Assembly (NCBI GenBank): GCA_946902985.2
Contig: OX336389.2
Span: 980,404,482-980,468,481, forward strand
From: Meconema thalassinum
Lineage: Eukaryota; Arthropoda; Insecta; Orthoptera; Tettigoniidae
Reading direction: 5' to 3'
Length of the DNA: 64,000 nt
Both the position numbers and the translations under genes were made by a program. Positions within the stretch are counted from its first letter, which is position 1; each line of letters starts with the position of its first letter. Positions 45,741 through 55,959 of this stretch are shown piece after piece. Below the pieces are notes generated by a model. That model was not told the DNA's origin and made no database searches. It saw only the letters and a list, made by a program, of their open reading frames with translations.

Positions 45741-46421
45741 ATTTAAAATATATCGGTATACTGTATGCCATAGGTCATTGATTCCTTAATTAAAAGGTAA
45801 TGGGCCAAGCCCAAACCAGGAAATACAACCCCTTACCCTTGCACTACCACCACCAATTTTCAGTATCAATAGAACACACTGAGGTGAATACCGTTTGTCG
45901 CATGCACACACATCCATCCAAGAGTGCCAGAACATGTAGCATAACACTTTCCACTGCTCCACAGTTGGGTTACACTTCGGCTTTCTGGCAGCAACACGAC
46001 TACCAAAACCACCTTCTGGTGGAGATTCCTCTTCAATGGTTGACAAGGCTTTCTGATGCTTGAGAGTTCACTAGATCCAATTAGTTTTGTGGACCTATCA
46101 GAGCGATGATTTGGTTCAGTGCTTCCCTGAAGTTTTCAATCATTGCTGACTGTGGGTGCTAAGAATTTTTCAAATAAAATGCCTGAATTTATGACCTTGA
46201 CAACCATAGCTTTCGAACTTTCCATTGACTCATTACAGCGAGCACAAATATGATGTTAAAGCATTATATAGCATTAGTCATATATCTGGCCATCATACTA
46301 GGCATGTGCATTGGGAGCAAAGGGCTGTCCATTGAATTTTGGCCACATTGTGTGTTTGCTTTTTGTTATAAATGAGACTGCTGTTTCGTACAATGTACTA
46401 ATGCTATTCTGTTCAATTTAG

Positions 46422-46584
46422 GTGATTCAAGAATGGGGCCGAGATGGAGGTGTGCTGCTTATTGGCTATGAGCTTTACCGCCAGTTGAGCCTGAAGCGTG
46501 CCCATAAGACCAAGAAGAAGAGGAAGAAGAATCAGGATCTGGTGGATGTTGATGAAGAGGATAAAAACAAAGCTCTTCTTGATG
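46422..46584 (+). CDS. RAD54L2: RAD54L2/ARIP4-like SNF2 ATPase, exon between motifs Ia and II
   Basis: 163-bp exon, acceptor atttag at 46416-46421, donor gtgagt at 46585, entering in phase 0 and leaving in phase 1. It encodes VIQEWGRDGGVLLIGYELYR then a lysine-rich segment (HKTKKKRKKNQ) and an acidic DVDEEDKNKALLD. The GGVLLIGYE-YR block and the basic-acidic insertion are found at the same place in ARIP4, which sets it apart from ATRX and RAD54. The trailing G joins AA of the next exon to form a Glu codon, which supports these splice sites. Intron 2 is 14.6 kb. Confidence 0.9.
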
Positions 46585-47621
46585 GTGAGTTTACTTCTAA
46601 TATTTTTTACACCCTCCATTCCATAACATTGTAAAAGACACAGGATTATTCCTCTGATTTATCGTACATGTGCATCCGAATAGTGCTCGAATATTATTTT
46701 GTGTGCAGTAGCGAAGCAATCCTTAATCCAGTCAGATGTTCACTGCGAATATTGTACTAAAAGCCTTGTAAAATAAGCAGCTGAGTGTGGACATCACTCA
46801 AGTGGGCACCTGCCTTGGCATTCTAGGATGAGTAAGCATGCCAGTAACCAAGGCAAATGTTAGTAGAATCTCCAAAGCAAAACAATTAACAGCCGAATGC
46901 CATAGTGCCATTCTACAATTCCTACTCCAATTCAAGGAAAATGGTGCCTTTAACACAGTTGCAATCAGGTAACACCTTCAAATATTTCAAGCATTTGGCA
47001 TCGTGCTAACGCACAGTATACCAAGGGGTATTAAATGCTCATGTTGGGAGCATGAAGGAGGCTAAGTCCAGGTACAACCTCAAGGACTATTCTGTTGAAT
47101 TGAACCCAAAGACTCCCTCTTCATGAAATGTGGAACAAATAGTTCTTTGGTTTCTGCTATTGGAATCCCGCAAACAACTCTATTGAGGTATTTGAAAGAA
47201 CTTTGAAGAGGGCAGTAAAGCCGTATTTAACAGACCAGAACAAACATGAATGCTTACAGTTTTCTTTGTACATGTTTGAACCTGATGGGAAGTTCAGGAC
47301 TATGTATGATTAAATACATGTCTTTGAGAAGAGGTTTTATTTAACGAAAGTTCAACAAACGTACTACCTCATTTTGGATGAGGAGCCCCCTCGTCAATGT
47401 CGAAGTAAACGCTTCATTACCAGGCTCATGTTTATGGCAGCCGTTGCACGACCCAGATGATATGCGAGCAGACACCAATGGTTCCATGGTCGAATTAGTA
47501 TTTGGCCCTTCATTGATACTGTGGCAGCAAAGAGAATCGGTAAGAACAGAGCACATGGCAGCCCTGTTGTACACCCCTAAACATCAGTAACACAAACTGA
47601 ATGTATGGCAATGCTGATCAA

Positions 47622-48400
47622 TAGGGCCCGGATGTTGATGACCTTAAAATTATCGAAAAATGACCTATAAAATGCCCCTAAAATTATCTTAAAATGACGT
47701 CATTTAAAAAAAAAGACCTAAAAATGATCATTTTAAAAAAATACCTAAAAATGATCATTTTAAAAAAATTACCTAAAAATGATAAATTTCTTGATTGTCT
47801 TGTACAAATAATGGTTCGAATAACAAACATTCTTAGTAGAATTAGTGTATTACTACTAAACTATTAATCAATAGATTAACAATACGTCATTTTCATTTCT
47901 ACTACAAAGTGAAAAAAATATATTGCTAACTAAACATACCTTAGTTAGCGTTGCAATAGACCACCATCGTCATCCTCAAGTTATCAAAGGTGAAGGAATG
48001 GCGGTTGTCAGCTAATACTGTTTTATATTTCGAGAGACTTCTCTCCACTTCCACTGATGTAATAGGAGCATATTTGAAAAACACTGTCACTGGCTGTTAA
48101 ATCCTCTTCAAAAATGTCAATTCTGAAGTCTTCTCCTGACAAAATACTGGCTATTTTACACACTGTCTGATACCCTTTATTCTTGTCCAATACAAATTTT
48201 ATTTTCTGTCTGACTGTGTCCCCAATCTGACCTTTTACATGTTTTATACAACCTTCAGCATTCCTGACTAACTCTATTGACTTGGCCAATACTATGCCAC
48301 TTTCTTCTAGGCAGGTTATGGTTTCTGGCATAAATGAAAAATTTGATTTTATGCAAGCCAATTTACCTTCCATTTGAGGATCAGAAAACAGGTCCTGTGT
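47622..48400 (-). mobile_element. hAT remnant with dimerisation domain
   Basis: The left terminus tagggcccggatgttgatga (47622) is a hAT-type end. It is followed by three subterminal copies of cctaaaaatgatcatttta-like sequence (47650-47790). The minus-strand frame 48023-48373 and its continuation to about 47960 encode a hAT C-terminus: YQTVCKIASILSGEDF, then in a shifted frame FKYAPITSVEVERSLSKYK. A right terminus was not found. One frameshift at about 48080 and loss of the catalytic part make it dead. Confidence 0.6.
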
Positions 48401-48699
48401 ACTTCCAATTAGAGCCGGGCAAAAAGCTCTTGAGTTCCGATCGGTCTCGTTGGACGAGAATGAAGAACGGAAATGCTGGTTCCGGAACTGGTATTACCGA
48501 TAATGAGGGCTCGATAACTATCATTCTCGACATTGTCGCTCGTTCTCACTTGGGCAATATGGCGCTGCCTGAAGGCACTGAGGCTTGTTGTGTAAGGATT
48601 CAATGGAAATTGTTCATTCCGTTGACTGGAGTCTGTGAATTGGAAGAATCCACTCAACTTCAACGATTTCATATTAACAGACTACCTAAGGTACATTGA

Positions 48700-49215
48700 G
48701 CATATCATCCTGATAACATATCGAAGGAGAATTTTATCGTCAGTCGGTATTATTTAGTCATTAACTTTCAGCAAAAAAAAAAATTCTATTTAACGTGGAC
48801 ATATTAAGATTTTTTTGTGAAATGCCACATTCAAGCACTATGTAACTTTCTCGTAATCGAACCTGAAAATTCATGCACTCGCTATATTACTAAAGCCTCC
48901 GTGATGCAACTGTGTACAGTCGTATCATTTTTGTAGTAAGATACTGGTAAAGCGGTTGACATAAACAATAAAACGTAACGAAAAAATAAAAATTACTTCC
49001 CCTACCAAGCATCGAGCCCCAGTCCTTTCATTCATGAGTCTGAACGCGTAACCAATTCTTCAGTCACTGAGACTCTTATACACAGAGGGAAAACATACAC
49101 AGTGAAAACTTTTGTGTTGGATACTTGACTCTCTTTATCTCAAATGCTCCTACCAGTTTGAATAATATTCTCTAGTCGAAAAAATAATGTTCACCTTCAA
49201 GAATAAGATTGATTT
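48700..49215. other. No recognisable feature
   Basis: Intronic AT-rich DNA. The interval 49005-49085 has a weak tRNA-like layout on the minus strand (ggttacgcgttcagactc, then ggggctcgatgc) that may be an old SINE head. There is no other signal. Confidence 0.3.
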
Positions 49216-49337
49216 TATCTTTCATTCATTCATTCATTCATTTATTTGCAATGGGGGGAGTGTCCCCCGGTGGCAAATTGGATACACATTACAAATAAAT
49301 AATTATACATAACAATTCAATAGCAATTATACAACAA

Positions 49338-51345
49338 TTAAACTGGAGTATTTACACAAATAGTCAGTCTTTTCTTAAACACACCTATATGTTTGGGAAA
49401 AGGCTCTAAGACTGCGGCAGGTAGAGAGTTCCAGTTATCAATGGCACGGTTTACAAAAGAATATTTACCATAATTTGTTCGCTGTGGTCGGCCCTTAACT
49501 TTGAAAGGATGATCGCTCCTACCCATGTAAGTGGGCTTTCCCAATCGTTTGCTAAGCTCACCCCATGCTGGTTGATTTGTATACGTGTTGTACATAGCGC
49601 AGAGTCTAGATTTCATCCTCCTAGCCTCCAGTGATTCCCACCCAAGTTTCTTTAACATACGGCTCACACTGCTCCTGGGATTAAAGTCACTGAGCACAAA
49701 TCTAGCGGCCTTTCTTTGTACCATTTCCAACTCATTGATGAGCCCTACTTGATATGGATCCCAAACCACCGAGGCATATTCCAGAATAGGTCTTACAAGT
49801 GACAAATAGCCTAATTCTTTAGCAGAGATACTACTTCCTTTTAATACCCTCATTACAAAGTGCAGGGATTTGTAAGCTTTTGAAACTACACATCCTACAT
49901 GACTACTCCATTTCATATCATTCCTTACGTGAACGCCCAAATATTTGCAAGAATCTTCTTCTACAAGTATTTCCGAGCCAATGTTATATTGAAAATCCTG
50001 CCCTGTTTTTAAGAGACTACATTTTCTTGTGTTTATTTTCATTTTATTTTCAATCGCCCACTTATAGACCAGGTTCAGGTCCTCTTGAAGCACTGCATTG
50101 TCTTGTGAGTCATGTATCTTTCGATATATTACACAATCATCCGCAAACAATCGACAGTCACTGCGAATCCCATTTGGTAAGTCATTTATAAACGCCAAAA
50201 ATAACAAAGTTCCGATTACGCTGCCCTGAGGGATACCCGACGTTACGGTAATTTCATCCGAGAATATGCCTTCGACTTTCACTTTCTGTGAACGACCCGT
50301 CAAAAATTCTTGGATCCATAAAATTACTCTTCTATCAATCTTCGTCGAAGCTAATTTATGGAGTAGCATGTCATGCGGCACGACATCAAATGCCTTCGCA
50401 AAATCTATAACCACGGCGTCGACTGAAACTCCAGGGTCTAACGATTCGCTAATGTCTTGAAAAAGGGATAGCATCTGACTCTCACATGAGTAACCTTTCC
50501 GAAATCCATGTTGCCTATCATTAAACCATGATAATGTTTCTCACTGTTCCCTCAAGTAGTCGCAAATGAGATGCTCCATCTGTTTACAAACGATGGACGT
50601 AAGGCTAACCGGCCTGTAGTTGCCCAATTCAAGTCTGCTCCCTCCCTTAAATATTGGAACTACCGTAGCTCTTTTCCAGTCATCTGGGATTTGCGCATTG
50701 TTTATGGACACATTAAACATCACCTCCAAGTATCGTGCCACGGCCCTACCCCCTAGTTTAAGTACTTCACTAACAATATTATCAGGACCCTTTGATACAT
50801 TGAAACGTAGTTTTTGTATTAGCTTTACAATTGCTGACTGGTTAATTTGGAACAGGGGAGCCCCTGATTCGTCGTTAAGGTCCAACACACAGCTATTGGA
50901 TTTATTGAACACACTACCGTAAAAGACATTTAATTAATTAGCAATGGCCTGTGTCTCAGTAATTAATTTACCGTCACCGGACATTATCAACGACAAATTA
51001 TTTGGATTTCCCTTTCTTCTCCTAACATAACTGTAAATTTTTTTCCACCCATCACCTCCCGAACCAAGTAAACCTTGCATATAACTGTCATGAGCAGCCC
51101 TCTTTTTTAAGACGAGCTGTCTTGATAAGGACTTAAATTTCAACATACTCTTGTCACTATCATGTCTTTTATTGTATAATTTCCTAATTTTCAGTTTTAG
51201 ACTCCTAATTTCTCGTGTGTAATACTCAGGATCTGGGTTTTGTTTCAGCAATTTAAATGGGACAAATTTATCAACAGCGCTATTTAAAATTTTCAAAAAG
51301 TTAGTCCACAGGATATTAATGTGATTTCCTTCCGATGCCCATCCT
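49338..51345 (-). pseudogene. CR1 ORF2, reverse transcriptase part
   Basis: RT in the order linker (51398-50934: NPDPEYYTREIRSLKLKIRK), fingers (50912-50541: GPDNIVSEVLKLGGRAV, DDWKRATVVPIFKGG, NYRPVSLTSIVCKQMEHLI), then palm and thumb (50474-49338: VVIDFAKAFDVVPHDMLL, TVTSGIPQGSVIGTLLFLAF, catalytic LFADDCVIYRKI, NTRKCSLLKTG, CKYLGVHV, LVRPILEYASVVWDPYQ). The last frame is open for 378 codons. Only a stop after LREQ (about 50540) and a frame break near 50930 disable it, so decay is mild. Confidence 0.85.
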
Positions 51346-51553
51346 ACAAATAGTAGGGGTCGACGGTGCACCGATTTTTCGGTTTCGGTACGGTACAAAG
51401 GAAATTACCGACCTCGGTTCGAGACGATAAAAAACTCGGTAAAAAGTTCGGTTCGGTACAAGAGACATAAATACCGTAATTTAAGGAAACCTTTTCTTTA
51501 GACATCCAAAGTATTGTCCTTTATCATCAATGTTTTACTTCAATAGTTAAATA

Positions 51554-52992
51554 CAGTAAAACTTCTTGTATACGGTTCATATTTATAAGTTTTCTATACG
51601 ATTTTTTCCTGGTCCCGGCAAAATGCCTATACTTTCCATGTTAATTTATCTCCGATATACGTTTTACATTTATTCGTTTTTCACGCTTATAAGATCATAT
51701 TTTAAGTCCCTTGCAATATAAAGCGTCATTTATACGTTGCGTGTTGTGAGAAAGTACGTATGTTCGAATGCAAACTTTTGTTACCACCTGTACTTCCGTT
51801 CGGAAGGATGCACCGCGTGCTATTACGATGGCCTTGGGCGACACGGGTGGTCACGGCGACACTCGCTTGCCAGAGTGTCGTAACAAGGAAGAACAGCTTG
51901 CGTAATAAGCAAGCGCTATTATTGTGTTAGCCTTTCAAAATAACAGGAAGCAGCCATAAAACACAGTTAGACAGCATCTGAAGCTTATGTTAAGATGAGC
52001 GGGAATGTTTTACGATCGCCGATATATTAAAACAATATTATTTCCGCTTTTATAATTTTCATTCGTGTTTTTTTTTAGGACTTCTCGCCAAACCATTAAA
52101 AATACGCGATTGATTCTGTGTTATAATAATCTTGCGTCTTCAGACAATTGAAAATCCATTAATTTAGGCCTACACTACGGTATTTTATTAATGACGATGA
52201 AGAGCCGCAGAATAATACAGTGGATTTTAATGATGCTGTCAATGCTCTATGGACTATCAAACATTTTTTGACGCACCATAACGTTTCTGAGGAAATAATG
52301 GCCGAATTATATCGGTTTGAAAATACTGTTCACGCCGTGGCCGCGGCCAACAAAAAACAAGTCAAGATAACAGACTACTTCGTAAAGTGACTCAATTTTC
52401 TTTGTTTTGTTATATCTGGGTGCATTTCTCTTGTAGTTGTTTTGTTACATATTGCCGATTATAGTTTAACAATCGTATTATTAGTTCTTGTTTTTCACTT
52501 CTTAACGGGAACCCTCGCTCGCCCGCCGCCCGCGTTGCTAGCCTGTCTCCCGCCAGGCACTTTGCCGTAATGCGTAGCTCGCGCGGCACAGTCATTGAGT
52601 AGACTATAGCCTATAGTTCACAGCTGGTGCTGAAAATGTTCGCCATTCATTGCTACACATCGCTGGCACCTCTTCATGAAGTTGTCATTTACGTTCTGAT
52701 GTTCCTCTGCACCGATTGACTCTATTTCAGCTGTAATATACCTTAGTCCAAAGAATATGGACTGTTCAAGCCGTGGCGTCAAGAAGCGCATACGGCAAAG
52801 TGCTTGGCGAGAACCGGCTCGCGGCACGGGCGAGGGTCCCCGTCGCTTTTAAAACAAAGTCCCTGTATAACCCATATTGTCACATACATTTTGCAGTTTT
52901 TATTTACCGACTTTCATTTAGGCGTTTTTCACATTTATGCGGTTTTTTTTCCTTTGGTCCCCTGGATATCGTATAAGTGAAGTTTTACTACT
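51554..52992 (+). mobile_element. pogo/Tigger-type element nested in the hAT
   Basis: Termini cagtaaaacttcttgtatac (51554) and the complement agtaaaacttcacttatac (ending about 52992), with TA on both sides, are inverted and pogo-like. The last 70 codons of a Tigger-like transposase survive at about 52190-52389, ending AAANKKQVKITDYFVK and a stop; KITDYF is a common C-terminal motif of that group. The DDE domain is deleted. A smaller inverted-repeat element sits at 52506-52846. Confidence 0.7.
52506..52846. repeat. GC-rich inverted-repeat element nested in the pogo copy
   Basis: Arms 52506-52575 and the reverse complement of 52780-52846 share ggaaccctcgctcgcc-like ends and gcactttgccgta-tgcg. 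The loop (52617-52780) encodes on the minus strand NDNFMKRCQRCVAMNGEHFQ, like the very C-terminus of some IS630/mariner-type transposases. This suggests a deletion derivative of a Tc1/mariner relative. It is much richer in GC than its host. Confidence 0.55.
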
Positions 52993-53401
52993 AGAGAACA
53001 ATAGCTCTTCTGAATAATAAAATTAAATTATGGACTTGAGTGTTCCAGTGTGAGCCTAATGTCTATTATTAATGTATGCATCAATTGGCTTACTCCACAC
53101 TAAAAGGGCAAGTTTGAAAGTTAATGGAACATTGTATGAGATTATTAGCTATACATTTTTTCTGTATTTTAAATAAAAATTGTGCTATTTGGCAAGTATT
53201 TGTTTTACTGTATAATCATTAGAACTCATGTGTTACTTTTTTCGTAATGGTTTACAAATTACTCTAATTTAGCATGTTAAAATCAGCCGAGCTGTACCGA
53301 ACCGATTTTGTACCGAGAACCGAAGTACAATTTTTTTTTACCGAACCGAACCGTACCGAACCCAAATTTTCAGTACCGAAGACCCCTAACAAATAGCTCA
53401 T

Positions 53402-54210
53402 TCAAATACCCCTGAAACTTGCCCTGATCGCCCTGCGATACTGGAATATGAACTTTTTTGCTACAACAGAGTCTAATTTTGTAATGTCACCATATCTAAT
53501 ATTTAATTCAACCCCAGAATGGTCACTAATTCCTGGTACTTTCAGACAGTTAATATACAGCTCTACAGGCCTTACGAGATAAACATCTAAGGTATTATTG
53601 TCTCTAGTTGGGAAGTCAACTACTTGGGAAAATCCCCCCTCCCTTAAGAATTTATTTGCAGCGCTCTGAGCTTGACTACAGCTGGTTGACTCACCAGACC
53701 AGTCTACTTTGGGGAGGTTTAAATCTCCAGCAATTATTATGCTCTTTTTCATAGCATTACCCGTACAAGTTTTATCATACAGTGTTTCGAGGAGAGAAAA
53801 GTTATGTTTCGGTGCTCTATACGCCCCTATCACCTGAAGAGGGAATTTATTTCCTTTATCCGAAATTTGTACACATAACATTTCATGATCCATATCAGCC
53901 CACTTTAAGAAACTACCTATATTTTTGCGCACACAAATAAATAGCCCACCACCTCGCTTCCCCCGATCCCTTCTGTACATTTCGTAGGTCCCTTGAATTA
54001 TTTCGCTACTATTTATGTCCTATAACCAAGATTCAGTTGCAATGACAATGTCCGGAGAATACGTCTCTACAAGATTCCAAAATTCAATTAATTTATTTCC
54101 TATACTCTGACAATTAACCTGCAGTAATCTTAGTCTTACCTCCGCAGCAAATATCTCGAAATTGCTCCTTCTGTTCCCATCGGCTGGCAACCTCTGGACC
54201 TGCTCCTCCT
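53402..54210 (-). pseudogene. CR1 ORF2, endonuclease part
   Basis: An APE-type endonuclease that would nick the target to prime reverse transcription. In coding order: LRLLQVNCQSIGNKLIEFWN and PDIVIATESWL (catalytic Glu) in frame 54020-54244, then RGGGLFICVRKNI, IIIAGDLNLPKVDW (catalytic Asp/Asn), TLDVYLVRPVEL and VPGISDHSGVELNI (terminal SDH triad) in frame 53402-53980. Stops near 53985-54020 break the frame. It is missing in copy 1 at 14-16 kb apart from the last part. Confidence 0.82.
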
Positions 54211-55220
54211 CACAAAAGCCGGCACGAACCGATGACCCTGTCATGTAGGCTCCCTAGGTTAAAAGCACCCCGTCGATTTAGATGCAGCCCGTCTCGGGCG
54301 AAGTCACGGCCACCAATCCAGCAGTCAGCTTCTACGTACACTAAGCCCAGTTGTACACATACCCAGTCCATGCGGTCATTTACAGTCTTAACTCGCCTTA
54401 ACGGAACATCTCCCCGCCGAACAATGCCACTCATTATAATTTTTGCATTTCGAAACTTGCTTTTAGCTTTTCTGCCTAGTTCGTAGAGCTCCCCCATGAT
54501 GTAATCAGCTGTAGCCCTCTTCTTCAAATCGTTCGTCCCAACATGTAGCAACAACACTTTAACTTTGTCACAGTCCTCTTCATTTGATTGTTCCACTTGT
54601 TGGGCAAGCTGGTCAATTTTAATCCCCGGATAACACCGCACTTTCGCACCTGATTTCCTCGAGATATTCGCACTCCATCGTATCATTGAATCACCCATTA
54701 TGATAACGTCATCCTCAGTTTGCTCCTGCACGCCCTCTTCCACACTGATCCCAGTAGAAAGCCGTTCAGTCACATCCTTCACCGTTTCTTCTGATTCACG
54801 AAGCTTTGCTCTAAGTTCCTGTATTATTTGATCCCTTGCTTTGATTTGCACCCTCAAACAGTCCGGCGTATCACATACTTCACAAAACCAATTTCCGACA
54901 TCACAATCCTCCTTCTTGACCTTAATACAGCCGAAGTGAAACCATTTCTCACATAGTCCACATTCAACACCATTCTTCAATGTTTTACTGCACGTCGAAC
55001 ACTTTAAAGCTGCCACTGGATCATTTGCCTGATTCACATTTGGAGTAACAGGCCCTGGATTCACTTCCACTCCACCAATAACTAGCAATGCAGCTATCAC
55101 TAGGGCTATGAACCACAAGTTGCTAGGTCCCATACGCACACACAAACACCGGAAATCCCGACTACCCTTCGCATACCACAGTCCGATCCTCGCCCGATAA
55201 CACTCCAGAGAACAACCCAT
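54210..55220 (-). CDS. CR1 ORF1 protein, PHD finger plus SGNH esterase
   Basis: An open frame of 336 codons. An N-terminal hydrophobic stretch (about residues 33-50) is followed by VEVNPGP and a PHD-type zinc finger (about residues 74-117: CSTC..C..C..WFHFGC..C..C). Next is a short coiled-coil-like part (about 125-160) and an SGNH/GDSL-like domain from about 173 (IIMGDSMIRW with the block I Ser; LLLHVGTNDL with the block III GxND; FARDGLHLNRRG with the DxxH block). This organisation is known for ORF1 of CR1 and related LINEs, where it is thought to help bind RNA or membranes. The frame is intact to a stop at the 54210 side, so it is the best preserved TE protein here. Confidence 0.85.
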   Translation of the reverse strand: MGCSLECYRARIGLWYAKGSRDFRCLCVRMGPSNLWFIALVIAALLVIGGVEVNPGPVTPNVNQANDPVAALKCSTCSKTLKNGVECGLCEKWFHFGCIKVKKEDCDVGNWFCEVCDTPDCLRVQIKARDQIIQELRAKLRESEETVKDVTERLSTGISVEEGVQEQTEDDVIIMGDSMIRWSANISRKSGAKVRCYPGIKIDQLAQQVEQSNEEDCDKVKVLLLHVGTNDLKKRATADYIMGELYELGRKAKSKFRNAKIIMSGIVRRGDVPLRRVKTVNDRMDWVCVQLGLVYVEADCWIGGRDFARDGLHLNRRGAFNLGSLHDRVIGSCRLL

Positions 55221-55579
55221 TTCAGCACACCTGAGAGCTCGGGAAAAACACGACCTTTCACTTTGACTGCCAACTGGAACTTCATAATGGCTTTGCCATA
55301 TGATTAAGTCACCGCCATTTCAATCGCGTCCCTACGCACGTGCTCACACGTTGCATCATGGGTGATAGTGAGAGCAACGTTATCGGAAAAAGTGACATTC
55401 CCGCGGTAATGAGTTGTTCTCAGTGCAACTCCCGTCTCACTATTTTCACTGAAACTGTCATATCTTTGGCATTTATGGACAAATCAGTGAGGTGTTTGCA
55501 CTGACATGATTAATATACCGCATACCACAAACTGGTATTGCTTTCAAGCACTAAATCAGAGTTCTTTTTAGTAGATTAA

Positions 55580-55950
55580 ATTAGTTGAAACATTTTAAGC
55601 GAAATATTTTGCAAGTGTATTTTCACCATCCGGAGCCAGGAGTTGCCTACCACTAAAAAGTTTCTCTTTCCTTCTGCTCCCATTACATTTTCATATCCTT
55701 GCCTTTCACTTCCTACATGTGCATTCAAATCTCCTATGACAATGATGCTCTCACCATTCAACTGCTGCTGTAGCTCCTCCTCAAAGTCTTCCTTCTCTTG
55801 AGCTGTACATCCAACTTGAGGAGCATATACCTGGGCTATCTCCAGGCTTCTTCCCTTTACAGTTAGTCTGATCTTCATGATCCTGTCACTTATTCCCTTT
55901 ACCTCTTCCTCCATTCCATCTAATATACCAATTTTTGAGGAAGACTCCGT
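55580..55950 (-). pseudogene. RTE endonuclease fragment, 3' side of a Penelope-region insertion
   Basis: The minus-strand frame encodes the middle of an RTE endonuclease: VKGISDRIMKIRL, IAQVYAPQVGCTAQEKEDFE, IIVIGDLNAHVGSERQGYEN, FLVVGNSWL. It fits directly after the N-terminal part at 59497-59778, so about 3.5 kb of other DNA lies within this RTE. The RT portion of the copy is missing, cut by the CR1 LINE side. Confidence 0.7.
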
Positions 55951-55959
55951 CAATCAATA

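Larger units (their letters stand above)
51354..53388. mobile_element. hAT-type insertion in CR1 ORF2, non-autonomous
   Basis: 2035 bp bounded by taggggtc termini (left taggggtcgacggtgc, right complement taggggtcttcggtac). It is flanked by a perfect 8-bp target duplication acaaatag (51346-51353 and 53389-53396), the hAT signature. Removing it rejoins the LINE frame (LNELF + VGWAS type junction, compare FVRWALEG in copy 1). Both subterminal regions are crowded with cggttcggtac and its complement (51380-51470; 53285-53380). No hAT transposase is present; the interior holds a pogo element. Confidence 0.85.
49222..55400 (-). mobile_element. CR1-type LINE copy 2, near full length
   Basis: A minus-strand non-LTR retrotransposon with two ORFs, reading from 55220 down to 49338. 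ORF1 (54210-55220) has a PHD finger and SGNH esterase. ORF2 has an APE-type endonuclease (53402-54244) and RT (49338-51345). The 3' end shows the conserved gtcccccggtggcaaattg and an (AATG)n tail (attcattcattcattca on plus strand at 49223-49240). A 2035-bp DNA transposon nest at 51354-53388 splits ORF2. The 5' UTR probably covers 55221-55400. It is the same family as 14103-16310 but less decayed. Confidence 0.88.

Noticed and set aside
46960..47330. Possible pogo helix-turn-helix trace (GIPQTTLLRYLKEL) or LINE C-terminus
   Set aside because: Two different frames each give a weak resemblance to different families; neither extends beyond about 20 residues.
48412..48690. hAT-like terminus tagagccgggca with ccgatcgg-rich sequence
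   Set aside because: Only one end was found and no target duplication; could be chance similarity to common hAT ends.
49005..49085. tRNA gene on the minus strand
   Set aside because: A and B box-like blocks exist but no cloverleaf pairs could be drawn by eye; at most an old SINE head.
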